Source of the DNA: Niastella vici
Lineage (GTDB): Bacteria; Bacteroidota; Bacteroidia; Chitinophagales; Chitinophagaceae
Direction of reading: 5' to 3'
Length of the DNA: 64,000 nucleotides
NCBI RefSeq assembly: GCF_002077945.1
Contig: NZ_LVYD01000102.1
Location: 1 to 64,000 of the forward strand
The position numbers and the translations under genes were made by a program. This document shows, piece by piece, positions 10,214 to 19,461 of this stretch. The notes under the pieces are model-generated. The model saw only the letters and a list, made by a program, of their open reading frames with translations. It searched no databases and had not been told where the DNA came from. Numbering within the stretch: the first letter of the stretch is position 1; each line of letters opens with the position of its first letter.

Positions 10214-11335
10214 TTATTTCTTTTTGCCTTTGTATTCAAACAACATCTTCCATTCAAGGCCTTGCTTGTCGGTTAAACTGAACTCATACATATGGTTTTT
10301 AATAAACTCCCCGGAGCGCGGCAAATCCATATCAATAAGATTAACGCCAGGTAAAAATTTCGGGACTGCAGTTTCTTTAATACTTACAGGTATGTGATCG
10401 CCACCCGTAACATCCAGCACCTTTATTTGAAATAAACTGTCGAGACTCTCGTTGTTCCAGGAAAACTTCAGTGTTTCAGCAACTACGGAGTAGCTTACCC
10501 GCTCGTTGGGCCTGGCCAGCTTGGTATAAGCGAGGCCATCGGCCGGCCGCAATTTTGCATCTTCCTTATTGGTAATAGTAAATGACCATACGTCACTTTT
10601 TATATCAGTACCCGCTGATTGTGCTGCGATTTGCCAGGCATATAACTGCTGTTTTTCGAGTGCAGGCGCCGAGGCTGGATAATTAAACGCAGGAACGGGT
10701 AATTTACCGGCTCTGAAAACAGGCACATTGTCCCTGATGGCATCGGCAGCCGTTTGATTTTTGTTCACCTTCACGAGCCTATACTCATACAGGCAATTGG
10801 GCACCAGCGTGAGTGGAACAGGTGGTATCCAGTTAAAGACAGGATATTGCTCTTTCACCTCGCTTTTATTCTCGGGAAATATCAATTGAGGCGGGGCCAG
10901 CACATCAACCTGTACATCTACACAGGAACTTCCATAGCTTATCCCTTTATCATTTACCGCTTCATAACAAACCTGGTACAGGCCTACGGGAAGCAAGCCA
11001 TTGCCACTTAAACGAACATTCTCATTTAATGCGTTGTATACTACGGGCATCACATCGGCTACCTGTATCTGTCTTGTTCCACCGGGCACCACTATCAGGT
11101 TGGTCAATGCACTGAGCATTTTGCTGCCGTTGGCTTTGTTCAAGATCGTCAGTGATAACTGGCACGAACGGGCAGATGTTCCGGGATTCGAAATGATCAC
11201 ATTCCACAATTGCTCCTTCTGGATCAGTGCTCCCGGCGGAATAAATGCATTAACGACCAGGTTCTGGGCATAGGTTCCCCCGAACATGAACAACAACAGG
11301 ATGATGCCTGCATAATATTTAATGGTCCTTCTCAT
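10214..11335 (-). CDS. Secreted Ig-like/TANFOR-like protein (373 aa)
   Basis: A signal peptide (residues 1-23, cleavage after TYA) is followed by all-beta sequence. Residues about 24-145 look like one Ig-like domain, and residues 150-260 like a fibronectin-type domain with the Bacteroidota pattern PENKSEVKEQYPVFNWIPP. That pattern recalls TANFOR-type proteins, which occur beside giant Rhs-like genes; this is recalled knowledge, not searched. The gene starts 5 bases after the outer-membrane protein stop and precedes the giant YD-repeat gene, so it is probably an accessory exported with them. No enzymatic motif was seen. Confidence 0.6.
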   Translation of the reverse strand: MRRTIKYYAGIILLLFMFGGTYAQNLVVNAFIPPGALIQKEQLWNVIISNPGTSARSCQLSLTILNKANGSKMLSALTNLIVVPGGTRQIQVADVMPVVYNALNENVRLSGNGLLPVGLYQVCYEAVNDKGISYGSSCVDVQVDVLAPPQLIFPENKSEVKEQYPVFNWIPPVPLTLVPNCLYEYRLVKVNKNQTAADAIRDNVPVFRAGKLPVPAFNYPASAPALEKQQLYAWQIAAQSAGTDIKSDVWSFTITNKEDAKLRPADGLAYTKLARPNERVSYSVVAETLKFSWNNESLDSLFQIKVLDVTGGDHIPVSIKETAVPKFLPGVNLIDMDLPRSGEFIKNHMYEFSLTDKQGLEWKMLFEYKGKKK

Positions 11336-11340
11336 AGCGT

Positions 11341-13563
11341 TTATTTAAATGAGGTGGTGAAACCAAGCGTTCCCACCGTATTACCGTATAGTTTATAATT
11401 TATATCGGGATAATAATTGTAATCTACCTGCAGGGAAAAGGCCCCTACTTTTGGAATACTCCAGGAAGTGCCCCCGTACCCGCCCACTTTGCTTTCATAC
11501 TCCTGTGCCTTCAGGCTGTTGATCTTAAAACCACTCTTCAATGTTACTTTCTGACCGATCCGGTATTGAATACCGCCATCAAAAACCGTATAGCTGTACA
11601 GGTTGTTTTTAATAACAGAAGCATTAAAAGAAGAAGTGTATTTATTAAAATTAAAGATCTGTGTAAGGGCTATATTGGATGAATTACCATAGAAATAGGC
11701 GGAAGTACTGTTGTCGTTTAAAAACCGGTTAAACATAACCGAAGAAGTAGCCGGAATTTCTCCTAATTTGTATGAATAGCTTGTCATACAATTAATGACC
11801 TGGTACCGGTTCTCATAAACGGTATCATTAATGCTCACATATTGGTATGAAGGTATATACCCCACCGTAATGACCCAGCCGTGTTTTCTGAATATTGCGT
11901 TCAGCGTGGTAATGGTATTTTTTCCTGAATACACCTGTTCAACATAAGGGTTCTGATAGTCATTTGTTTTCACCCCTGCATTTATAGTGAGCGCATTGTT
12001 AAAAAATGACTTTCCTCCCTGAATGCCCCATTGAGCGTTGTTGGCATTAATACGGTAGGCGTTAAATCCATAGTAATTAGCGCCGTAATATTTATAATAT
12101 GCATTGATATTTAATGCCAGCCGGGGAAACACACTGAAAGCAGCAATACTGTAGGCTTTATTTGAATTATCAGACAACCTGAATGTTTTTCTGGTGCCGG
12201 AATCTGTAGGAATTGCATATTGCGACTGAGCTATTTCGCCTTTTAACGTGAGGTGCCGCCAGGATAATTGTCCTGAAACGCTTACACCCAATGTGTTTTG
12301 CCGGGTTGTTCCAGTACTATTACCAGTATAAACGGGATTTTGCTTTCCGCCAAAGAAACTTAAAAGCAAATAATCTTTATTGCGTGATTGAATGCCGAGG
12401 CCCACATTGTAAACAAAACTGTTTATGCGGCGTTTTGAGGAATTGAACACAAAATCGCGCAGACCAAAATCCGTCCAACCCGCCTGTAATACCGTGAACA
12501 ATTTTCCAAAGTCGTACCGGGTATTTATGCCATTGATGGAAACGTTCTGAAAACTTAATTCGGTAGAATTAGGCATGCTTCTTCCTAAAGACAATTTTTT
12601 AAACCCATCCCAGAACTTTTTGTATTCTCCTGCTGCCGCAACAGCCGTATCAACATGCAAAAGCTTCAGGTATTTATTATATTTTGACAGCTTATTACCT
12701 GCGCCTGCCCAATCTTCCATACTTTCTCCTTTAAGCTGCTTTATTTCCGCTTCTGCATTCTTATACTCATTGCGTAAACTGTCGGCCATGAGCTTTAAAG
12801 AGTCGACCGTATGCTTTGCTTTATCATACTTTTCTACATAACTGGCGGCCTGGGAAATGGAGTCGACGCCGGAAGTAATTTTTTCGCGGTAAATATCTTT
12901 ATTGGCCAGGATCTCTTTATAATGAATATACCTGTTCAAACAGTCCGGGTTATCAGGCACCTGCAGCAAAGAAGAGAAATTGTTCAGTTGTTTTAATTGA
13001 TCATCCAGGTAAACCTGAAGCATTTGGGTCTTCGCTTCATAGGTACGTTGCATGGCAGCCTGTTGTTTGCGTTGGGCAATACCCGAAAGGTCGCCACCGG
13101 CAAGATCTATATTAAAGTCGAGGTAATTTCTGAAAAAACTGGAGTTGGAATAACGTCCAAATAAGGAAACATTGAATGGAATATTCTTAAACAAAGCCAC
13201 CCTGGTGGTATAATTGAGGTTATGTTGAAGGATGTCGCCATAATCATATACTCCTTCAATTCTTGAAATATAGGTAGCGTTATAGCTGATGACATGTCCC
13301 TGAAGCCACCGGTCTTTCGACAGTTGAACGTCGGGTGTATCGATCTTTTTTTTCTGTAATTTTTTTAGTGCGGTAAAAGCAGAGTCGGATGGCAGCTTGT
13401 TTTTAATCCCATTTAATGGGTCCTTTATTTGCGACATCCAGGAACTATCCACCAGGGCACAGGCACAACCGGTCTTCTGCTGGGCCTGAACAGCGGACGC
13501 TATCAGGAGCAGGACGCAGGTTACTACTGTATGAATTTTAATCCCAGGGGATAAGGGGCCCAT
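11341..13563 (-). CDS. Outer-membrane beta-barrel protein with coiled-coil segment (740 aa)
   Basis: A signal peptide (ending AVQA) is followed by a helical, charged segment, residues about 150-310 (QRKQQAAMQRTYEAKTQ, DSLRNEYKNAEAEIKQLK), likely a periplasmic coiled coil. The C-terminal 430 residues alternate polar and aromatic residues as in barrel strands and end in a strand closing with FTTSFK. It heads the five-gene minus-strand operon, which suggests it anchors or exports the giant YD-repeat protein; that role is inferred from context. The sequence does not match a TonB-dependent receptor plug. A hairpin (13593-13615) lies 30 bases before its start. Confidence 0.6.
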   Translation of the reverse strand: MGPLSPGIKIHTVVTCVLLLIASAVQAQQKTGCACALVDSSWMSQIKDPLNGIKNKLPSDSAFTALKKLQKKKIDTPDVQLSKDRWLQGHVISYNATYISRIEGVYDYGDILQHNLNYTTRVALFKNIPFNVSLFGRYSNSSFFRNYLDFNIDLAGGDLSGIAQRKQQAAMQRTYEAKTQMLQVYLDDQLKQLNNFSSLLQVPDNPDCLNRYIHYKEILANKDIYREKITSGVDSISQAASYVEKYDKAKHTVDSLKLMADSLRNEYKNAEAEIKQLKGESMEDWAGAGNKLSKYNKYLKLLHVDTAVAAAGEYKKFWDGFKKLSLGRSMPNSTELSFQNVSINGINTRYDFGKLFTVLQAGWTDFGLRDFVFNSSKRRINSFVYNVGLGIQSRNKDYLLLSFFGGKQNPVYTGNSTGTTRQNTLGVSVSGQLSWRHLTLKGEIAQSQYAIPTDSGTRKTFRLSDNSNKAYSIAAFSVFPRLALNINAYYKYYGANYYGFNAYRINANNAQWGIQGGKSFFNNALTINAGVKTNDYQNPYVEQVYSGKNTITTLNAIFRKHGWVITVGYIPSYQYVSINDTVYENRYQVINCMTSYSYKLGEIPATSSVMFNRFLNDNSTSAYFYGNSSNIALTQIFNFNKYTSSFNASVIKNNLYSYTVFDGGIQYRIGQKVTLKSGFKINSLKAQEYESKVGGYGGTSWSIPKVGAFSLQVDYNYYPDINYKLYGNTVGTLGFTTSFK

Positions 13564-13592
13564 AGCAGGTTAGGGTTATAAAATTAGCGTAA

Positions 13593-13615
13593 TATTGATC
13601 TGTTACTGATCAATA
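13593..13615. promoter_or_regulatory. Inverted repeat upstream of the giant-protein operon
   Basis: Perfect arms TATTGATC (13593-13600) and GATCAATA (13608-13615) with a 7-base centre, 30 bases upstream of the operon's first ATG. It could be an operator dyad or a 5'-UTR hairpin; the sequence alone does not decide. Confidence 0.4.
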
Positions 13616-13774
13616 CTACACTCAACAGGCATACGGCCTATTGGGTCGTAATAAATTATTTTGTGTCTGAGATTACTTTTTTCCTACGTCTGATAAAAGA
13701 GAAAAATGGTGTATCGGGATATAGATTTTTAGGGCTGTAGCAATTTATCGAGTAACAAAAGTAAGAAAGCAACT

Positions 13775-13782
13775 TATATTTG
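13775..13782 (+). promoter_or_regulatory. TAnnTTTG promoter box for the OmpA-type gene
   Basis: TATATTTG matches the Bacteroidota -7 element. No TTG -33 element sits at the usual spacing. It would give a leader of about 95 bases before the ATG at 13884. Confidence 0.35.
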
Positions 13783-13883
13783 CAATAAAAATTTTAATTA
13801 TTTATTGTCACTATCTGTGAAAATGTTTTTTCGGTTACACCTGCATTAATCCATATTTTTCATAATTGTTTATTATACATATA

Positions 13884-15089
13884 ATGCCCCCCATACCACA
13901 TAGACCTATACTGCTAATTGTTTTGCTTTGCTTTTGTTCTTTACAGCAATTTGCTCAAAATAAATTAATCACTGAATCTGGAAATCGCAGGAACCCAGCG
14001 ATAGGATTGCATTACAGCGTTTCCAATTTTAGCCGTTCTTCATTTGAAGTTAGTAACATCAATCATGGCTATGCTCTTTCCTTCCTGGATGGAGTTATGG
14101 GAAAATACGATTATATGATCCAGCTAGGAAGTATTTCGCCCAGATATCCGATAGGGAAAGCGCCGAATGATAGCAGGGACTTATTACACTTTATTAACAT
14201 ATGCAGTATGCGAAGATTCTTTGCTGACACCGTATTAATAAATCCTTTTATAGGTGCCGGGCCGGGAATGATCTTATATGAAAAAAATCTATATGCCAGC
14301 CTTCATGTAGCGACAGGTTTTCAGCTTCGTATTTCCAACAGCGTGTTCTTACATACCCAACTGAGCTACCATGTTAACTTATCCTCTTCTATCAATAATA
14401 ATGTCACTGCATCTATCGGTTTAATGGGTATCATTCTGCAACGAAAGAAAAAAAACAAAACCATCCTCAGCAACCAGGCAGTAACCGCGCAGCAAGCACC
14501 CACAGACATTGACAGAGACGGCATAGTGGATGGGGAGGATGACTGCCCTAATGACCCGGGCCCCCGTACTTTCTGCGGTTGCCCCGACACAGATGGTGAT
14601 GGTATTCCTGACAACAAGGATAAATGCCCGAAAGAGCCCGGTATAATTGAATATATCGGATGCCCCGCACCGACTGTTAAAATGCCTGCCCCTGTTATAA
14701 AAATAGATACACTCACCAAAACCTCTACTATTGACAGCATTACCACGGCTATGAACAAACTGGCTGAGCAGATCTATTTTGAAACCGATAAAGCCACGTT
14801 AACACCTGCATCTACCCACTCATTGATCACAATCGTTGCCCTGTTAAAAATTCAGCCGTTTTCACTATTGCAGATTGAAGGTCATACTGACAATACCGGT
14901 ACTATAGAAAGAAATGTACAATTAAGTGAAGAACGTGCCAATTCGGTACTTGAGTACCTGGTTAGCGCCGGAATCGACAGGAAGAAATTAACAATAAAGG
15001 GCTTTGGCGCTACCATGCCAGTGGCAGACAATACAACGCCCGAGGGAAGAGCAAAGAATAGAAGAACCGTGTTTGTGCTATACAAATAG
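13884..15089 (+). CDS. OmpA-family protein with thrombospondin-3 calcium repeats
   Basis: The start is the ATG at 13884; the upstream in-frame start at 13866 is TTG. A signal peptide (hydrophobic LLIVLLCFCSL, cleavage near QQFAQ) precedes a beta-barrel-like domain of about 160 residues. Two thrombospondin type-3 repeats follow (DIDRDGIVDGEDDCP and DTDGDGIPDNKDKCP), which bind calcium in known relatives. The last 110 residues are a complete OmpA C-terminal peptidoglycan-binding domain (IYFETDKATLTP, EGHTDNTG, LSEERANSVLEYL, GFGATMPVADN, RAKNRRTVFVLYK). The protein should sit in the outer membrane and tether it to the cell wall. It is monocistronic. Confidence 0.88.
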   Translation: MPPIPHRPILLIVLLCFCSLQQFAQNKLITESGNRRNPAIGLHYSVSNFSRSSFEVSNINHGYALSFLDGVMGKYDYMIQLGSISPRYPIGKAPNDSRDLLHFINICSMRRFFADTVLINPFIGAGPGMILYEKNLYASLHVATGFQLRISNSVFLHTQLSYHVNLSSSINNNVTASIGLMGIILQRKKKNKTILSNQAVTAQQAPTDIDRDGIVDGEDDCPNDPGPRTFCGCPDTDGDGIPDNKDKCPKEPGIIEYIGCPAPTVKMPAPVIKIDTLTKTSTIDSITTAMNKLAEQIYFETDKATLTPASTHSLITIVALLKIQPFSLLQIEGHTDNTGTIERNVQLSEERANSVLEYLVSAGIDRKKLTIKGFGATMPVADNTTPEGRAKNRRTVFVLYK

Positions 15090-15131
15090 CCAAACAGATC
15101 AGTGTACCTGTTTGCTTTAGAAAAATGCATC

Positions 15132-15167
15132 GCATTCACGTTATTTTTAATATTCGTGAATAAATGC
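15132..15167. terminator. Weak stem-loop between convergent genes
   Basis: GCATTCACG pairs imperfectly with CGTGAATAAATGC around an AT-rich loop. It lies between the stop of the OmpA-type gene (15089) and the stop of the epimerase gene (15210). No strong U-tract, so terminator function is uncertain. Confidence 0.25.
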
Positions 15168-15209
15168 CAATAGGCGTGTAGATCTTGGGGTTTTTCGTGT
15201 AACCGGAGA

Positions 15210-16238
15210 TTACAAAAATGCCGATTTATCGGTCACCTCCACCCCCAGCCCCGGCTTATCACTGCAGATTATTTTCCCGTGATTGAACTGAATGCCGGTG
15301 GCAATGTCTTCGGCCAGTAACAGGGGGCCGTCCATATCAACGTAGTCGAGTAAGGGTGAAAGGTGGGCAATGGCTGCCGAGCCAATCGTACTTTCGTTCA
15401 TACTGCCTACCATTACCTGCAAATTAAGTGAGCGGGCTTCGGCTATCATGCGCCGGGCGGGCGTAATGCCGCTGCATTTTGTGAGCTTGATATTAATGCC
15501 ATGAAAATACCCATGGCATTTTTTTACATCGGCCTCCGTAACACAGCTTTCATCGGCTATCAATGGCAGGGGCGATTCGTGGTACAACCGTTTCATGCCT
15601 TCCCAATCGTCTTTTGCCAGCGGCTGTTCTACAAACTCAACTCCCAGGTCGCGTAATACGGGCAGCTTTTCCAGGGCTTCGCCGGCCGTCCAGGCTGCAT
15701 TGGCGTCAACGCGAAAAATGGCATTGGTATGCTTGCGCAGGGCGGTAACTATTTCCAGGTCCTGATCGGTGCCTAATTTGATCTTGTAAATAGGCCAGGG
15801 TTTTTCCTGCATTTTGGCCACCATTTTTTCAATGGTGTCAATGCCGATTGTATAGTCGGTGGCGGGCGCTTTTTCTATGTCGGTATTCCACAATTTGTAC
15901 AGGGGTTGCTGCCTGATCTTTCCATACAGATCCCAGGCGGCCATATCAAGTGCGCAAACGAGGAAATTATTTTGCGGATATAAATGATGCAGGTAATGCC
16001 AGTAGCGTTCCGGATCGGTGAAAGCAAATTTTTCGACGAACAACTTTTTCTGTTCCAGGTCGGCCACCATTTTTTCAACCGGAATATTATAATAAGTGAT
16101 CGCCGGCGCCTCACCATACCCAACCACACCGCGAAACTCCAACTGAACAACTAATGATGGTTGATGGGTTTTGGTCCCTTTGGAAATCGTAAACGGATAT
16201 CTGAACGGTAGGTTAAAGGTCTTATATGCTACTTTCAT
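15210..16238 (-). CDS. Dipeptide (L-Ala-D/L-Glu) epimerase, enolase superfamily
   Basis: The protein has the enolase-superfamily layout: N-terminal capping domain, then a TIM barrel. Visible catalytic parts are the KxK pair K152/K154 (YKIKLG), metal ligands D178 (DANAAW), E204 (FVEQP) and D229 (IADES), the general base K254 (KLTK), and the DMDGP motif at 301-305 typical of dipeptide epimerases. Family members epimerise L-Ala-D-Glu or related dipeptides released from peptidoglycan during murein recycling. The length (342) is usual. It lies 44 bases after malQ and is probably co-transcribed with it. Exact dipeptide preference cannot be read from sequence. Confidence 0.88.
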   Translation of the reverse strand: MKVAYKTFNLPFRYPFTISKGTKTHQPSLVVQLEFRGVVGYGEAPAITYYNIPVEKMVADLEQKKLFVEKFAFTDPERYWHYLHHLYPQNNFLVCALDMAAWDLYGKIRQQPLYKLWNTDIEKAPATDYTIGIDTIEKMVAKMQEKPWPIYKIKLGTDQDLEIVTALRKHTNAIFRVDANAAWTAGEALEKLPVLRDLGVEFVEQPLAKDDWEGMKRLYHESPLPLIADESCVTEADVKKCHGYFHGINIKLTKCSGITPARRMIAEARSLNLQVMVGSMNESTIGSAAIAHLSPLLDYVDMDGPLLLAEDIATGIQFNHGKIICSDKPGLGVEVTDKSAFL

Positions 16239-16282
16239 TTATGAATATGAATATTGAATGCTGTGTCTTCCTGCCTTTTATT

Positions 16283-18970
16283 TCATCTTCCCGCGTCCTT
16301 CACATACTCTTCCAGCTCGGTGTTAAACTCTTTCTCCTTCAGCAATTGTTCAAGCGTAAGGTGCATACGGTACCGCCAGTAATGTTTGGGTATGGCCGGT
16401 ATATTGATGCGTTCTTCCTGGAAGTTAGGCCTTCTCAACGTTTCGTTCATCCCCAACAGGTCTTGCAGCTGAAAGGTGGCCCACATGGCGGGCGACTGCA
16501 AATGCTGTATCACAATGGCCTTATTGATCCAGGCTTCACAGGTTGGCGGCGCTTCGCCCCATTGCCCCAGGATATTGTTATAGAACCGTTGCGTTTTTGC
16601 GCGGTCCTCTTCCCACCAGCCGCGGATGGTACTCATATCGTGTGTGGCCGGCGTTACCACCGACAAATACGGTGCCTGTGCCGGATGAAAGAACTCGGTA
16701 TGAATGTTTTTCGGCATCCGCTGAATTTCCAGGCTCACAATACCCAGTTGTTTCATCACTTCCGGAACGCAATGCGGAACCATACCCAGGTCTTCCCCGC
16801 AGATCAACATATTGGTCGATCGTTTAAGGGCCGGCAATTTACGGAACCCTTCCTGCATCCAGAAATGTTCCTGCCGCTGGTAAAAATAATTTATATAAAG
16901 CTCCTTCAGTTTTTCCTGCAAATAGCCTTCCAAATGGCGGAAAGAGGGCGTGCTTTCAATACTTATTCTGAAATGAAATTCCGTACCATTGGATCCCGGT
17001 TCCTCAAATAAAATTACGTTTGAAATTAGATCATACAGGCCTTGCCGTAAGTGCTGGTTCTCCTCGCTTCTTTCGAGCGCATCAAAATGCGCTTCTACCT
17101 GCCGTTGCGTGGCAAACTCCGGTTTTAACGTATACTGGTTGCCGGTTGAATCAAGAAATGGGATGAATTTTTCTTTATTGGGGCCAAACAGATCCCACAA
17201 CACCGTATCGTTTATAAAAGGCTGGCAATACCTTACCGGATTGAACCAGATGCCGCGTTGTTCAAATTCGGTAACATGCACAGGCAATGCATGCACAAAA
17301 TGGCCCATAATGCCTTCTACAGCGTGTATGGGAATGCTCCAGATGCGAAAGAAACCGAGTATATGATCTATGCGAAAAGCATCGAAATAATTGCTCATTT
17401 GTATGAACCGCTGGTGCCACCATTCATAACCGTCAGCAGCCATGCGGTCCCAGTTGTAGGTGGGAAAACCCCAGTTCTGTCCGCGTACGGCAAAATCATC
17501 GGGCGGTGCGCCGGCCTGCATTTCCATATGGTATAATTCCGGTTCTACCCATGCATCGCTGCCATAACGGTAAACCCCAATCGGAAGATCGCCTTTCAGT
17601 ATAACTCCATGCTTATGCGCATACGCAGCTGCTTCCTGCAGCTGTTTGTGTAAATGATATTGTGTAAAGTAATGTAAGGCTAAATGATCGTACTGTTTGC
17701 CTTTGGCGGATGCCAGTTTTTTTATGGCGTCCTGGTTGTAAGTATTATTTGATTTCCATTTGGTAAAATCAGCCGTTCCATAGGTGTCGCGCAGGCTGCA
17801 GAAAACCGCATAGGGCACCAGCCAGTGTTTATTGTTCTCAAAAAACTCCTGGTAATCGGGGTCTTTTGCCCATTCCTCTTTTTGCACCATATACAGCTCT
17901 TTTATGGCGGCGAGCTTTACATGCATCACGGCTTCATAGTCCACTTCGGGCAGTTCGTTCAGCTGCACCTGCTTTTTCTTCAGCGGTTTTATGATTTCGG
18001 CAAATTCTTTACCGGCCACTTTGCTGATGTTGAGGTATAGCGGGTGCAGGGCAAAGGCCGAAATGGCGGCATATGGATACGAATCGACCCAGGTATGGGT
18101 GGCAATGGTATCGTTCACCGGCAGTATCTGGATCATTTTCATGCCGGTTTTTACGGCCCAGTCAACCAGTAATTTCAGATCGGTGAATTCGCCGGTCCCC
18201 AATGAATTCTTGCTGCGTAAACTGAATACCGGGATCACCACGCCGGCTCCCTTCCAGGTAATATTGGGCAAATGCACAAAGCCATCGTGTAAAATGGTGA
18301 GCGTGTTCATGAGCGCATCGCCGTGCAGCCAGCGGTTCTCCCCTGCTTCGTACCGCTCAAAGGTTTTGCTTTTGGTATTGTAAATGCCGTATTTGTATTG
18401 AATGGGAAACGATTCTTTGGGCAGGTGCAATTTTACCGTCCACCAGTTTTTATCGCGGTGGAGCAATACCGGGTCGGCTTCGTCCCAGTCGGCCATTGCC
18501 TTGGTGCTGCCGAGCAGGCAAACCACTTCGTTCTTTTGCAACAGCGGCGCTTTTACCTTAAAGTAATGCGTGGCGTGTTTTACTGCTTTTGCCTTGGTTT
18601 TGGTTTCGTTCTCTTTAAGCAAGATATCCTGAAAAGGATCGGTATAGAAGGCGTTCTCAAATTCCCCGGGATGGTTCCAGGTATCGAGCACCCTGATCTC
18701 CTGCATGGGATTTTTTGAAATATCTATTGATTTGTTATCGTCCCACTCCTGCAGCAGGGTGCCATCGGGACCTTTATAAATATAGGTATACTGAATAGTA
18801 TCTGTTTGCGGGTTGTTGATGGTGATGGTGCCCGTCCACAGGTCATTGCTCAGCCAGTTTAAGGGAAGGGCGTGTTCAGGATTGTTATCGCCCAGCTCGG
18901 TGGTATTGCCAGTCACAAAAAGGGATTCGCCGGGCCGGGTGTAAAAACGTATATAGAAATGGATCGTCAT
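16283..18970 (-). CDS. malQ: 4-alpha-glucanotransferase (GH77) with two CBM20 domains
   Basis: Two N-terminal starch-binding CBM20 domains (about 1-105 and 130-235) precede a GH77 catalytic domain (about 245-880). The nucleophile is D535 in AFRIDHILGF and the acid/base E726 in CGEDLGMV; THDMSTIRGWW also fits the family. The enzyme transfers maltodextrin chains between alpha-1,4-glucans in cytosolic starch or glycogen use. The CBM20-CBM20-GH77 layout resembles plant DPE2-type enzymes and is common in Bacteroidota. No signal peptide. The dipeptide epimerase gene follows after 44 bases. Confidence 0.93.
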   Translation of the reverse strand: MTIHFYIRFYTRPGESLFVTGNTTELGDNNPEHALPLNWLSNDLWTGTITINNPQTDTIQYTYIYKGPDGTLLQEWDDNKSIDISKNPMQEIRVLDTWNHPGEFENAFYTDPFQDILLKENETKTKAKAVKHATHYFKVKAPLLQKNEVVCLLGSTKAMADWDEADPVLLHRDKNWWTVKLHLPKESFPIQYKYGIYNTKSKTFERYEAGENRWLHGDALMNTLTILHDGFVHLPNITWKGAGVVIPVFSLRSKNSLGTGEFTDLKLLVDWAVKTGMKMIQILPVNDTIATHTWVDSYPYAAISAFALHPLYLNISKVAGKEFAEIIKPLKKKQVQLNELPEVDYEAVMHVKLAAIKELYMVQKEEWAKDPDYQEFFENNKHWLVPYAVFCSLRDTYGTADFTKWKSNNTYNQDAIKKLASAKGKQYDHLALHYFTQYHLHKQLQEAAAYAHKHGVILKGDLPIGVYRYGSDAWVEPELYHMEMQAGAPPDDFAVRGQNWGFPTYNWDRMAADGYEWWHQRFIQMSNYFDAFRIDHILGFFRIWSIPIHAVEGIMGHFVHALPVHVTEFEQRGIWFNPVRYCQPFINDTVLWDLFGPNKEKFIPFLDSTGNQYTLKPEFATQRQVEAHFDALERSEENQHLRQGLYDLISNVILFEEPGSNGTEFHFRISIESTPSFRHLEGYLQEKLKELYINYFYQRQEHFWMQEGFRKLPALKRSTNMLICGEDLGMVPHCVPEVMKQLGIVSLEIQRMPKNIHTEFFHPAQAPYLSVVTPATHDMSTIRGWWEEDRAKTQRFYNNILGQWGEAPPTCEAWINKAIVIQHLQSPAMWATFQLQDLLGMNETLRRPNFQEERINIPAIPKHYWRYRMHLTLEQLLKEKEFNTELEEYVKDAGR

Positions 18971-19201
18971 AATAGTGTTTTTAATTAAACACTTGCCGGT
19001 CTTTTGTTGGGGAGAACCGGGGTAAAGTGTTCATGCTCAAACGAAATTATAGCAAGCACGCTAAAAAATACGAATTAGGCCATTATGGTTCGGGATTCTC
19101 CAGGACAGTTCAAAATCAGCAGGCCTCAGCCAGATGGGATTCGAGGTTTGAAAGATAGTAAAAAATACACACCTATGCTTTCAGGTTTAGCTTTTTAGCC
19201 C

Positions 19202-19209
19202 TATTTTTG
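19202..19209 (+). promoter_or_regulatory. TAnnTTTG box before the small membrane protein
   Basis: TATTTTTG matches the Bacteroidota -7 element and lies 17 bases before the ATG at 19227, so the leader would be about ten bases. No TTG is found at the expected -33 position. Confidence 0.4.
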
Positions 19210-19226
19210 CCCAAAATTTTTACTGT

Positions 19227-19379
19227 ATGGCTAATGGCACTTCTAAATTTTTGTACTGGATCCTGTTTTTAGCGTCTACTGCTGCGTTTGTTTTTGCTAT
19301 TGCTACCCATTGGGAATATTTGACCCTGATCCTTCCTTTCGTTTGCACGTTCTTTGTGAAGGCAATGGATATCATTTAA
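19227..19379 (+). CDS. Small two-helix membrane protein (50 aa)
   Basis: The frame encodes MANGTSKFLYWILFLASTAA and continues through a second hydrophobic stretch (LTLILPFVCTFFVKAMDII). Two membrane helices (about 9-26 and 30-46) are joined by a short polar turn with THWE. Support comes from the complete unit: a promoter box at 19202, the frame, then a 12-bp perfect terminator at 19405. Function is unknown. Confidence 0.6.
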   Translation: MANGTSKFLYWILFLASTAAFVFAIATHWEYLTLILPFVCTFFVKAMDII

Positions 19380-19404
19380 TTTTTACCTGATTTATTATAA
19401 AAAT

Positions 19405-19434
19405 AATGCCCTCCCGGTTTGTCGGGAGGGCATT
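19405..19434. terminator. Bidirectional terminator hairpin
   Basis: A perfect 12-bp stem AATGCCCTCCCG/CGGGAGGGCATT around a 6-base loop. It lies between the small membrane protein (ending 19379) and the convergent L,D-transpeptidase gene (ending 19462). Confidence 0.85.
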
Positions 19435-19461
19435 TGTTATTTATGGTGATCGTTTGGTCGC

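Larger units (their letters stand above)
13564..13883. other. Divergent intergenic region (320 bases)
   Basis: AT-rich spacer between the giant-protein operon (leftwards) and the OmpA-type gene (rightwards). It holds a perfect 8-base inverted repeat TATTGATC/GATCAATA with a 7-base spacer at 13593-13615 and a TAnnTTTG promoter box at 13775-13782. No coding frame was supported: the OmpA frame can be extended back to 13866, but only with a TTG start. Confidence 0.6.

Noticed and set aside
10168-10257. N-terminal extension of the giant protein from an upstream ATG
   Set aside because: It overlaps the previous gene by 44 bases and hides a good signal peptide that begins at the ATG at 10167.
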